A stretch of 6,913 nucleotides of DNA, taken from the NCBI GenBank assembly GCA_005884335.1, contig VBCJ01000148.1, positions 1-6,913 of the forward strand. The letters are read 5' to 3'. The translations under genes were made by a program, and so were the position numbers. The stretch comes from Betaproteobacteria bacterium. Its GTDB lineage: Bacteria; Pseudomonadota; Gammaproteobacteria; Burkholderiales; SG8-39. The notes beneath the pieces were generated by a model. It searched no databases, was not told the DNA's origin, and was given only the letters and a program-made list of their open reading frames with translations. Positions 1-6,506 of this stretch are shown in pieces; position 1 is the first letter of the stretch; each line of letters begins with the position of its first letter.

Positions 1-250
1 CTCCGAGGAACGAGGCGCAAGTATCGGCGTTGAACGTTGCGGTCGTGATCGCTTCGCGGAACATCCGGATTCCCATGAGCAGATCCCGCGGAAGGGGAAT
101 GCTCTCTCCGGAACCCGGGAATCTCGGCACGCGCAGCTGCGAGAGTTCCTCTCCGTCGCGGCCGGGTCCCACGAGCTCGTCGCCCGAGGCCGATCCGTGG
201 ATCAGGACCAGACTCAAACTGGCAATGCCCGATCGAGCGAGAAATTTCAT
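1..250 (-). CDS. Predicted exported protein of unknown function, N-terminal 83 codons (runs off left edge)
   Basis: The frame is open from an ATG at 250 to the left edge with no stop. The start overlaps the stop of the upstream MmgE/PrpD gene as ATGA (250-247), the same 4-nt junction type used elsewhere in this operon, which is the main reason to believe it is a gene. No clear Shine-Dalgarno sequence precedes the start, so coupling to the upstream gene is likely. The N-terminus resembles a Sec signal peptide: K2 and R6, a hydrophobic core at about residues 8-18, and a small-residue cleavage region GSASG at 19-23 followed by acidic D24-E25. The mature part seen so far is rich in Pro, Gly and Arg, then becomes potentially helical from about residue 55; one Cys is visible at 79. 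I do not recognise the family. As a periplasmic partner of a catabolic operon it could be a binding or processing protein, but nothing in the visible part shows this. Confidence 0.72.
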   Translation of the reverse strand, partial: MKFLARSGIASLSLVLIHGSASGDELVGPGRDGEELSQLRVPRFPGSGESIPLPRDLLMGIRMFREAITTATFNADTCASFLG

Positions 251-1542
251 GAGATGCAAACGCGTTCGATCTCGGCATGCAGCGCTTTCGGCGACCCCTC
301 GAGCACGGCCAGGCTGTGGGCCAGCAGAGCGTCCGCGGCGCCTTGGCCCAAAACCGGCCTGGTCACTCGGCGGAATTTTTCCGCGACCTGACCCTCGCCG
401 AACGGACGCTCGGGATCTCCCGGAACGTGGAGCACGAGTTTCTCGCGTTTTCCGGACGGAACCGAAACGACGAGCTTCGCCGGCCAGGACTTCGGATAGT
501 GGCGAAGGAGCTCCTCATCCGCCCTAACGCTGACCTTCGTCATGAAAGCCTGAATCCTTTCGGGAATCCCCTCCGGTGCCTGCTCGATATCGAGCGCGGC
601 TTCTGGAGCCAGGGCCGCCACAGCCATCTGATAGGAGACACTCGTCAGATGCGAAGCGCGGTCGCCGGGGACGATTCCGTGATCGATCATACGCAAGTAC
701 GGCGGGGGGACGCTCACGACGAGATCCGTCATTTCCGAAGGCGCAATGCCGGACTCGATGATCTCCTTGAGCGCCTGGGTCGCGGCCATGGTCTGCTTCG
801 CCGCGCACCAGGGTTTGAAGCTCACTTCGCTCGGCACCGGGCGATTATCCAGGAGCGCCGCCTGATTCGGCGAGAGGCCGTAGATCGAGGAGAAGAATTC
901 TCCTTCGAAGATGCGCAGATCTCCGGTGAAACCGCTCTGCGCCGACAGCGCGGCGGTGACGCCCTCGCCCGCGGCGTTTCCGATCGCGAGCCAGCGCGAG
1001 GTCGTGTTGCCGCCCGGACGCCCGACCCCAGGCGAAGCGAGGACGAGCGCGATGCCGAGCGCGTGAGCCGCCTGCGTCTCCGTCAGACCCAGAAGACGCG
1101 CGGCCACTGCTGCCACGCCGAAGGGCGCCGCGAAGTATGTCGGCCAGATGCCGCGGTACAGAATCGAGGGTCCGTCCAGGCCTGAGCCCAGCCGGACCAT
1201 CGCGTCGTAGCCGACCGCTATCGCTTGGGCGAGCGCCTCGCCCTCCCGGCCGAGCGAAGCGGCGATCGCCAGCGCGGAAGGTACTATCAAGGAGCCGGGC
1301 GTGGTGCCCGAAGCGAGGTGAATGTCGTCGATTTCGGAGAGGCGCGCGAGCGCACAGTGCGTGGCGACGCGATCGGGCATGGCATCGCGGTTCGCGCCGA
1401 ACTTGACCAACGCGCGCCCTTCCGGTGTTGCGCTGCCGGCGATCCAGGCGCCCACGGTGTCCGCGACGTGGAGCCGCAGCGCCTCGCGCGGCGCCGCGCC
1501 GCCGCGGGCGACATGCGCGCCCAGTTGCTCAAGAACCGTCAT
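247..1542 (-). CDS. MmgE/PrpD family protein, divergent active site
   Basis: This 431-residue cytoplasmic protein has a length normal for MmgE/PrpD proteins (2-methylcitrate dehydratase PrpD, cis-aconitate decarboxylase, iminodisuccinate epimerase). Family landmarks appear in order: helical N-terminus with DTVGAWIAG (28-36), the EIDDIH...TTPGS region (70-84), GYDAMVRLG (111-119), FGVAAVAARLLGL (141-153), the GNAAGEGVTAALSAQSGFTG stretch (188-207), FKPWCAAKQTMAATQAL (242-258), and a C-terminal lid domain starting near 270 with SVSYQMAVAAL (301-311). Several positions that are His or Lys in characterised members are changed here (T81, W133, R183), while K243 and Y304 seem kept. The protein may therefore be an epimerase, isomerase or lyase of a different subfamily rather than a methylcitrate dehydratase. 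The ATG at 1542 overlaps the hyuB stop (ATGA); a GGAGG lies at 1564-1560, too far upstream to be ideal, so translational coupling is likely. The frame stays open far upstream, but that part is a shadow of hyuB. Confidence 0.93.
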   Translation of the reverse strand: MTVLEQLGAHVARGGAAPREALRLHVADTVGAWIAGSATPEGRALVKFGANRDAMPDRVATHCALARLSEIDDIHLASGTTPGSLIVPSALAIAASLGREGEALAQAIAVGYDAMVRLGSGLDGPSILYRGIWPTYFAAPFGVAAVAARLLGLTETQAAHALGIALVLASPGVGRPGGNTTSRWLAIGNAAGEGVTAALSAQSGFTGDLRIFEGEFFSSIYGLSPNQAALLDNRPVPSEVSFKPWCAAKQTMAATQALKEIIESGIAPSEMTDLVVSVPPPYLRMIDHGIVPGDRASHLTSVSYQMAVAALAPEAALDIEQAPEGIPERIQAFMTKVSVRADEELLRHYPKSWPAKLVVSVPSGKREKLVLHVPGDPERPFGEGQVAEKFRRVTRPVLGQGAADALLAHSLAVLEGSPKALHAEIERVCIS

Positions 1543-3194
1543 GCTGCGCGGCCGAGTTTCCTCCGCAGATCGCGGGTCGCAGCCTGGTCGACCGAAAGAT
1601 CTTCCCTCAGCGCCACTCCGTACAAGTCCCGCGCGGCGTCTTTCGACACGAATTCTTCGAGCACGTCCCAGCGCACGCGCTCCGGGTCGCGCTCGAGCGG
1701 TTCTCCCCATCCGCCGCCGCCTCCGGTGCGCACGACGACTTCGGAATTCGCGCTCACCGGCTTGTGGCTGCCGTGCATCATGCGGTATTCGCTCTCGCCG
1801 GGAGCGCGCAGGTAATAGCCTCCGCTTTCGCCGGGTCCGCCGCCCCACAGGCCCCACGCGGGGCAGCCCCGGCGGTTCGCCCGCTCGAAATTCCATTTTC
1901 CGTCGACGAAGTTGCGCACTTCCATGTCGATGCCGAGTCCGCCCCGGAACTTGCCCGCGCCTGCGGAATCGCGCCGCAGCGCGCGCGCCTTTACCAGCAC
2001 CGGGCACTTCATCTCGATGCCCTCGATCGAGCCGTTGCGCACGTCGCCCTGACAGACGGAGACCGTCGCCGATTCCCCGTCCTCGAACGGACGCCCGCCC
2101 CAGCCGCCGCCTTCGATGCTCTGCACCACGAAGCGCCGCCTGGATTGCGGGTGAACGCCGAAGAACACCACCGATCCCCCGAGGAGCCCGTGGTGCGCGG
2201 CCGGAATCCTGTCGGGCATCGCCTGAGCGAGCGAGCTGATGATGGTCTCGACCACCGTCGGAACGAAGATGCTCCAGCCCGCCATCGGCGCGGGGTAGCG
2301 TGCCATCATGATGTTGCCTTCTGGGATGATCACCTCGAGCGCGCGAAACGAGCCCTCGTTGACCGGGGCTAGCGGCGCTGTGATCGCTTTGTAGGCGACG
2401 CGCGCGCCGGCGGCGTGGATGCGCACGCGTTCGTCCGGCGTGACGCCGTCGTCGTCGAAGAACGACTCGGCTTCGTAAACGCCATCGGTGAGTTTTGCGA
2501 CGAAGTTGCGGCACTGGGTCTCGGTTTCGTCGAAGATGCGCGCGATGGCCTTGAGTATCGTGCCCCCGCCATACTTTCGGAAGAGCTCGTCCAGCCGCCG
2601 GATCCCCAGCTTGCACGAGGCGATCTGCGAATTCATGTCGCCGAGCGAGGATTCCGGAAAGCGGATGTTGTCGCGGATGACGCGGCAAAGCGTCTCGTCG
2701 AGCCGGCCGCCGTCGTGGATCTTGAGCTGGTCGAGCTGCAGGCCTTCCTGCCAGGGGTCCGGCACCTCGGGCCCCGCGCCGAAGCCGGTGCTCGTCCCGC
2801 CCACGTCGATCCAGTGCGCCCGCACCATCGAGAACGCGAGCAGCTCGCCCTTGAAGAAATACGGGACATAGATCACGACATTGTTGAGGTGCTGTCCGGC
2901 CACCGCCTGGTGGTTGGTGATGAGGACGTCGCCCGGCTTGAAACCCTTCCTGCCGTAGCGCTTCACGGCGTCGGTGATGATGACGCCCAGGTCCGCGACG
3001 AAATGGGAAACGCCCCCGACGTTCTGGCTGATCAGCTCTCCGTCGAGGTTCACCAGAGCGGTACAGAAGTCGCGCACCTCGTAGATCATCATGTTGTAGG
3101 ACGTGCGCTGCAGGTCCGCCGCCATCTCGTTGGCGATCGCGGGCAGCGCGTTGCGGATGACTTCGAGAGTCACCGGATCCAGTTTCGTCCTCAC
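1539..3194 (-). CDS. hyuB: Hydantoinase B/oxoprolinase family subunit (HyuB-like), apparently lacking an internal segment
   Basis: HyuB is the partner of HyuA in ATP-dependent N-methylhydantoinase/5-oxoprolinase/acetone-carboxylase-like enzymes and acts in the cytoplasm. With the GTG at 3194 the protein is 551 residues. Family signatures run in order: LDPVTLEVIRNAL (5-17), the E-M..DLQRTSYN region (23-34), DFCTALVNLDGELISQ (42-57), TNHQAVAGQHLNN (93-105), HWIDVGGTSTG (127-137), TDGVYEAESFFDDDG (236-250), VNEGSFRALEVIIPEG (278-293), AGAGKFRGGLGI (411-422), and the Gly-rich end TGGGGGWGEPLERDPE (490-505). GTG is chosen because the family N-terminus begins here, AGAGG lies 6 nt upstream, and the start overlaps the hyuA stop as GTGA. 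An upstream ATG (3245) would add 17 unrelated residues. Between RIHAA (258-262) and RVAYKAI (265-271) the usual segment containing a V-D-F-(T/S)-G-type motif is absent without any frame break. Substrate unknown. Confidence 0.95.
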   Translation of the reverse strand: MRTKLDPVTLEVIRNALPAIANEMAADLQRTSYNMMIYEVRDFCTALVNLDGELISQNVGGVSHFVADLGVIITDAVKRYGRKGFKPGDVLITNHQAVAGQHLNNVVIYVPYFFKGELLAFSMVRAHWIDVGGTSTGFGAGPEVPDPWQEGLQLDQLKIHDGGRLDETLCRVIRDNIRFPESSLGDMNSQIASCKLGIRRLDELFRKYGGGTILKAIARIFDETETQCRNFVAKLTDGVYEAESFFDDDGVTPDERVRIHAAGARVAYKAITAPLAPVNEGSFRALEVIIPEGNIMMARYPAPMAGWSIFVPTVVETIISSLAQAMPDRIPAAHHGLLGGSVVFFGVHPQSRRRFVVQSIEGGGWGGRPFEDGESATVSVCQGDVRNGSIEGIEMKCPVLVKARALRRDSAGAGKFRGGLGIDMEVRNFVDGKWNFERANRRGCPAWGLWGGGPGESGGYYLRAPGESEYRMMHGSHKPVSANSEVVVRTGGGGGWGEPLERDPERVRWDVLEEFVSKDAARDLYGVALREDLSVDQAATRDLRRKLGRAA

Positions 3195-5227
3195 GCCGCA
3201 CCTCTCACCGAAATGAGGAGCTCGCCGGTCCTCGCGACGCTGCAAACGTCGCCTTTGAAAAGCACCGTGGTCGTTCCGTGCTCGCGCACCAGAGCCGGCC
3301 CCGAGAGGCGCGCGCCGGCTCCGAGCTCCTCGCGCCGGTATACCGGACAGGATACCGGACGGACCGAATCGCCGAGATGCACCTGCATCTTTCGAAAGGC
3401 TTGGGCCCGGCGCTTCGCAGAGAGGCGGGGGAGCGTCATGGTCGCGCGCTTGCCGATCACGGCGAGCCGGATATTGACGATTTCGACCGGTTCATCCGGA
3501 GAATGGTGCGCGTAGCGCTGATCGTAGAGCCGGTCGAACGCCGTTCTGATGGCGCGGCGATCGCCTGCCCTGATCTGGCTCGCGCCGACGGGAACGGAAA
3601 GGGTGAATTCCTGCCCGACGTAGCGCAGATCGAGATGGATCCTGCGTTCCGTGCCTTTCTTGCTCGCGAGCGCGGAGGCCGATTCAGCCGCCATCTCCTC
3701 CACCGTCCTTTCGAGCCGCCTGAAATCGGCGCCGTCGAGATCGGCGTAGAAGGTGCGGATGAAATCGTGGCGCTCGTCGGCCGCAAGCATGCCGAGCGCC
3801 GAGAAATGCGCTGGGTAGAGCGGCACGATCACCTTGGGTATGTGCAGCTCGCGCGCGATCGCCATCACGTGCAAAGGTCCCGCGCCGCCCGAGGCGACCA
3901 GAGCGAAGTCGCGCGGATCGTAGCCCTTCGCGACCGAGACCTCGCGCACCGCGAGCGACATCTTGGAGACCGCGATGTCGACGATGGCCTGCGCCGCGGC
4001 CGCCGCGCTCATCTTCAGCGGATCGGCGATCTTCCCCACGATGCCCTGGGCCGCGGCCTTCGCGTCGAGCACCATCTGCCCGCCGAGGAAATCCTCCGGA
4101 TCGAGCCGCCCCAATACGAGATTCGCGTCGGTGATCGTCGGCTCGGTTCCCCCGCCGCGATAGCATATCGGGCCGGGATCGGCGCCCGCGCTCTGCGGGC
4201 CGACCTTGAGCGCGCCGATCTCGTCGATCCAGGCGATGCTGCCGCCGCCCGCGCCCACCTCGACCACGTCGATCACGGGCACCATGACCGGGTGGCCGCT
4301 CGCGTATCCGCCAACGTAGTAGCCCGGGGCCATCGTGGGCTCGCCTTCGCGTATCAAGCTCGCCTTGGCGGTGGTGCCGCCCATGTCGAAGGAGATCACG
4401 TTGGCGAGGCCCAGCGTGCGTCCCGTTTGCGCGGAGGCGATGATCCCGCCGACCGGCCCGGATTCCATCATCGCCACCGGACGCTGGGTGGCGACCTCGG
4501 GCGTCATCACGCCGCCGTTCGACTGCATGATCGTCAGATCGCCGCGAAAACCGATCTGGGCGAGGCTAGCTTTCAAGCTGCGGACGTACCCGCCGACCTT
4601 CGGACCGATGTACGCGTTGACCACCGTGGTGGAGGTTCTTTCGAATTCCCGGTATTCGCGCAGTATTTCGTGGGAAAGTGAAACGTAGGCGCCTGGCAGG
4701 GCCCGGCGCACGATCTCGCCTGCCGCGCGCTCGTGCTCGGGGTTGACGTAGGAGTGCAGAAAACAGACGGCAACCGCTTCCACTTTTTCGTCGGCCAGGC
4801 GGCGGCAGGCTTCCTCGAGGCTCGCGTGCTCCAGCGGTTCGAGCACCTCGCCCGAGGCGAGCATCCGCTCATCGATCTCCCGGGTCAGGTGCCGCGGAAC
4901 GAGCGGCCGGTGCCGGCGGAAAAAAAGGTTGTAGGACTCGGGGCGGTTGCCGCGGCCGATGGAGTACACGTCTCGCGTGCCGCGGGTGACGATGAGCCCG
5001 GTTTTCGCGCCTTTTCTCTCGATCAAGGTGTTGATGGCGGTGGTCGAGCCGTGGATCAGCTCGCTGATCACCGCAAGGTCCACGCCGCTCTTGCGCAGGC
5101 AATCGACGATGCCCTGCACCAGCTGAGCGGGCGTAGTGAGGCTCTTCGCTTGCGCGAAGCGGCCGGTGGCTTCGTCGAAAGCCATCAGGTCGGTGAAAGT
5201 CCCACCGATATCGATCGCCACCAGCAA
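3191..5227 (-). CDS. hyuA: Hydantoinase A/oxoprolinase family subunit (HyuA-like ATPase)
   Basis: HyuA is the nucleotide-binding (acetate/sugar kinase, Hsp70, actin-like fold) subunit of ATP-dependent hydantoinase/oxoprolinase/ketone carboxylase-like enzymes. With the TTG at 5227 it is 678 residues, a normal length. Visible motifs: phosphate loop AIDIGGTFTD (4-13); IHGSTTAINTLIERKGAKTGLI (58-79); a hydantoinase N-domain with TRGTRDVYSIGR (81-92); second phosphate motif FDMGGTTAK (280-288); VEVGAGGGSIAWID (322-335); VGPQSAGADPGPICY (342-356) and TITDANLVLGR (364-374); adenosine-region SGGAGPLH (446-453); FSALGMLAAD (475-484); and a C-terminal beta domain ending with GPALVREHGTTTVL (643-656). 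Start choice: GAGGAGG lies 10 nt before this TTG, and the family N-terminus begins exactly here. An ATG at 5266 has no ribosome site and would add 13 unlike residues; a CTG at 5230 is also possible. This is the first gene of the minus-strand operon and overlaps hyuB by 4 nt. The substrate cannot be told from motifs. Confidence 0.95.
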   Translation of the reverse strand: MLVAIDIGGTFTDLMAFDEATGRFAQAKSLTTPAQLVQGIVDCLRKSGVDLAVISELIHGSTTAINTLIERKGAKTGLIVTRGTRDVYSIGRGNRPESYNLFFRRHRPLVPRHLTREIDERMLASGEVLEPLEHASLEEACRRLADEKVEAVAVCFLHSYVNPEHERAAGEIVRRALPGAYVSLSHEILREYREFERTSTTVVNAYIGPKVGGYVRSLKASLAQIGFRGDLTIMQSNGGVMTPEVATQRPVAMMESGPVGGIIASAQTGRTLGLANVISFDMGGTTAKASLIREGEPTMAPGYYVGGYASGHPVMVPVIDVVEVGAGGGSIAWIDEIGALKVGPQSAGADPGPICYRGGGTEPTITDANLVLGRLDPEDFLGGQMVLDAKAAAQGIVGKIADPLKMSAAAAAQAIVDIAVSKMSLAVREVSVAKGYDPRDFALVASGGAGPLHVMAIARELHIPKVIVPLYPAHFSALGMLAADERHDFIRTFYADLDGADFRRLERTVEEMAAESASALASKKGTERRIHLDLRYVGQEFTLSVPVGASQIRAGDRRAIRTAFDRLYDQRYAHHSPDEPVEIVNIRLAVIGKRATMTLPRLSAKRRAQAFRKMQVHLGDSVRPVSCPVYRREELGAGARLSGPALVREHGTTTVLFKGDVCSVARTGELLISVRGAA
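3201..3205 (-). promoter_or_regulatory. Ribosome binding site for hyuB (AGAGG)
   Basis: On the minus strand AGAGG sits inside the last codons of hyuA, 6 nt before the GTG at 3194. Together with the GTGA overlap it supports this start over the upstream ATG at 3245. Confidence 0.6.
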
Positions 5228-5272
5228 CAGGTCCGCCCCTCCTCGGGAGTGCCCAAACGGTATCATGGAGCG
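5228..5272. promoter_or_regulatory. 45-bp divergent intergenic region between hyuA and tag
   Basis: This is the only gap between the two divergent blocks, so promoters for both should lie in it or extend into the neighbouring coding sequence. It holds the hyuA ribosome site. On the plus strand a TATCAT at 5261-5266 resembles a -10 box and would place transcription start at or next to the tag ATG (5273), but no convincing -35 box is visible upstream. I saw no terminator-like hairpin or clear operator palindrome. The regulatory role is inferred from position. Confidence 0.45.
5238..5244 (-). promoter_or_regulatory. Strong ribosome binding site for hyuA (GAGGAGG)
   Basis: The minus strand carries GAGGAGG, a near-perfect anti-Shine-Dalgarno match, 10 nt before the TTG at 5227 and 7 nt before a CTG at 5230. 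It falls inside the reading frame if the ATG at 5266 is used, so it argues for the shorter protein beginning at the family-typical N-terminus. Confidence 0.65.
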
Positions 5273-5899
5273 ATGAACAAAGTCGACGCCAAACGCCGCT
5301 GCCCATGGTGTCTGGGAAGCGAAAAGTATCTCCGCTATCACGACGAGGAATGGGGAGTCCCGGTCCACGACGATCGGAGACTGTTCGAGTTCCTGATCCT
5401 CGAAGGCGCACAAGCAGGACTCTCATGGTCGACGATCCTCAACAAACGCGACAACTACCGCAGGGCCTTCGCCCGGTTCGACCCTGCAAAGGTCGCGCGC
5501 TTCGGAGTACGCGACGTGGAGAGATTGATGGCCGATGCCGGCATCGTGCGCAACCGCCTCAAGATCGAATCGGCGATCGGAAACGCCCGGGCCTTCCTCG
5601 GAGTGCGGCGGGAATTCGGCTCGTTCGACGCCTATCTGTGGGGCTTCGTGGACGGACGTCCGCTGCAGAATCGCAGGCAGAGCATGAAGCAGGTGCCTGC
5701 CCGTACGCCGGTATCGGACGCGATCAGCGAGGACCTGAAACGTCGCGGCTTCCGTTTCGTCGGCTCGACCATCGTGTACGCCACCATGCAGGCGGTTGGA
5801 ATGGTCAACGACCATCTGGCCGCTTGTTTTCGACGCGCCCAGCTGGCGGCTCTCCCAAGACCCGGTTCTTCGGCTAAACTCCGGAGAGAAAGTGAATAG
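5273..5899 (+). CDS. tag: DNA-3-methyladenine glycosylase I (Tag), alkylation base-excision repair
   Basis: Tag removes 3-methyladenine from DNA, starting base-excision repair of alkylation damage. The 208-residue protein aligns along its length with E. coli Tag (187 residues). The zinc-snap ligands are present with the E. coli spacing: C10 and H23 (13 apart), then H181 and C185 (4 apart). The YHDEEWGVP (22-30) and LEGAQAGLSW (43-52) motifs are intact, including E44 and W52 (E. coli E38 and W46 by alignment); then DPAKVA (70-75), AGIVRNRLKI (89-98), GNARAF (103-108), and the late block RRGFRFVGSTIVYATMQAVGMVNDH (157-181). A tail of about 20 residues extends beyond the last zinc ligand. The ATG at 5273 is preceded by GGAG only 2 nt away, an unusually short spacing. 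No nearby ada, alkB or similar repair gene is visible; the downstream genes are UPF0301 proteins. Confidence 0.96.
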   Translation: MNKVDAKRRCPWCLGSEKYLRYHDEEWGVPVHDDRRLFEFLILEGAQAGLSWSTILNKRDNYRRAFARFDPAKVARFGVRDVERLMADAGIVRNRLKIESAIGNARAFLGVRREFGSFDAYLWGFVDGRPLQNRRQSMKQVPARTPVSDAISEDLKRRGFRFVGSTIVYATMQAVGMVNDHLAACFRRAQLAALPRPGSSAKLRRESE

Positions 5900-5902
5900 C
5901 CT

Positions 5903-5908
5903 GGGGAG
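5903..5908 (+). promoter_or_regulatory. Ribosome binding site for the first UPF0301 gene (GGGGAG)
   Basis: GGGGAG lies 4 nt before the ATG at 5913. A competing GTG at 5892, with GGAGAG at 5883-5888, would add seven residues and overlap the end of tag by 8 nt. Both starts leave the signal peptide intact. Confidence 0.5.
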
Positions 5909-5912
5909 ATCG

Positions 5913-6506
5913 ATGCTGCGTTTCGCCGTTTTGGCCGTGCTCGCCTGTCTGCCCGGCATGAGCGCCCATTCTCAGGAAGGCGATCCGGACGGCACCGTGA
6001 CACTGGTGGCGACACCGCGTCTGGTCGATCCGAACTACCGCGGGGCGGTGCTGCTTGCCGTGCCCGTCGACAACAACCGGCACGTCGGCGTCATTATCAA
6101 TCGCCCCACCGGACGCTCGCTCTCGACCCTGTTCCCCGAGCACGCCCCCTCCAAGCTCGTGCGCGATCCGGTGTACTTCGGCGGGCCGATGCTGCCCCAG
6201 GCGATCTTCGCGGTGGTCCACACCGACCACACGCCCGGCCCAGGATCGATCCGGATGATGAAAGAGCTGTTTCTCGCAATCCAAGGCGCGGTCGTCGACC
6301 ACATCATCGAGGAGACGCCCAACGAAGCGCGCTACTACGTCGGCTATGTCGCCTGGCGGCCGGGGGAGCTGCGCCAGGAGGTCGACCGGGGATTGTGGTA
6401 CGTGCTCGAGGCCGACCCCGAGCTCGTGTTCCGCAAGGATCCGGCAAGACTCTGGGAAGAGCTGCTGCGGCGTGCGCGGGCGGTGACCGCCTGGACCCCC
6501 GGATGA
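5913..6506 (+). CDS. UPF0301 (YqgE/AlgH) family protein with predicted signal peptide
   Basis: This 197-residue protein belongs to the UPF0301 family (E. coli YqgE, Pseudomonas AlgH), whose biochemical role is poorly defined. Core motifs: LVATPRLVDPNYRGAVLLAV (31-50; compare FLIAMP..DP.FR..VV in YqgE), GVIINRPTGRSL (59-70), VYFGGPMLPQAIFAVVH (87-103), and the C-terminal YYVGYVAWRPGELRQEVDRG (141-160) followed by the W and FRKDP.RLWEELL end (173-185). The odd part is the N-terminus: R3, a hydrophobic stretch at about 4-15, then a possible signal peptidase site after S20 (AHS|Q). Ordinary YqgE/AlgH proteins have no such leader, so this one is probably exported. A Cys at 12 does not make a good lipobox. 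The gene follows tag by 13 bp and overlaps the next paralogue by ATGA. A GTG at 5892 is an alternative start. Confidence 0.9.
   Translation: MLRFAVLAVLACLPGMSAHSQEGDPDGTVTLVATPRLVDPNYRGAVLLAVPVDNNRHVGVIINRPTGRSLSTLFPEHAPSKLVRDPVYFGGPMLPQAIFAVVHTDHTPGPGSIRMMKELFLAIQGAVVDHIIEETPNEARYYVGYVAWRPGELRQEVDRGLWYVLEADPELVFRKDPARLWEELLRRARAVTAWTPG

Noticed and set aside
277..1185. Plus-strand open frame antisense to the MmgE/PrpD gene
   Set aside because: Composition is biased and there are no motifs; the minus-strand gene explains the region.
1543..3201. Long open extension upstream of the MmgE/PrpD start in the same frame, which would make a 984-residue fusion
   Set aside because: The extra part is Arg/Gly/Ala-rich, has no family motifs, and lies wholly over hyuB, whose own frame is fully conserved. 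It is a shadow frame caused by high GC; the ATGA overlap at 1542 gives the real start.
3340..3363. Two tandem copies of a 12-bp unit (ATACCGGAC plus three bases)
   Set aside because: It is in frame inside hyuA and encodes two P-V pairs near a normal family position (residues 622-629). Only two short imperfect units, no sign of a functional repeat array.
2415..4681. Long plus-strand open frames (366 and 467 codons) antisense to hyuA and hyuB
   Set aside because: They are rich in Arg, His, Asp and Val with no recognisable domain and mirror the codon structure of the real minus-strand genes. They are typical antisense shadows in high-GC DNA.
4733..5272. Upstream extension of the tag reading frame by 180 codons
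   Set aside because: It lies antisense to hyuA and lacks any Tag homology; conservation begins with the zinc-ligand Cys at residue 10 from the ATG at 5273.
5264..5280. Candidate minus-strand promoter with TTGTTC as a -35 box for hyuA
   Set aside because: At the proper spacing the -10 position reads TTTGGG, which is not a credible -10 box.
5916..5948. Possible lipoprotein signal in the first UPF0301 protein (VLAC at residues 9-12)
   Set aside because: The residue at -2 is Leu, the Cys sits in the middle of the hydrophobic stretch, and the hydrophobic n/h-region before it is short; an ordinary signal peptidase I site after residue 20 fits better.
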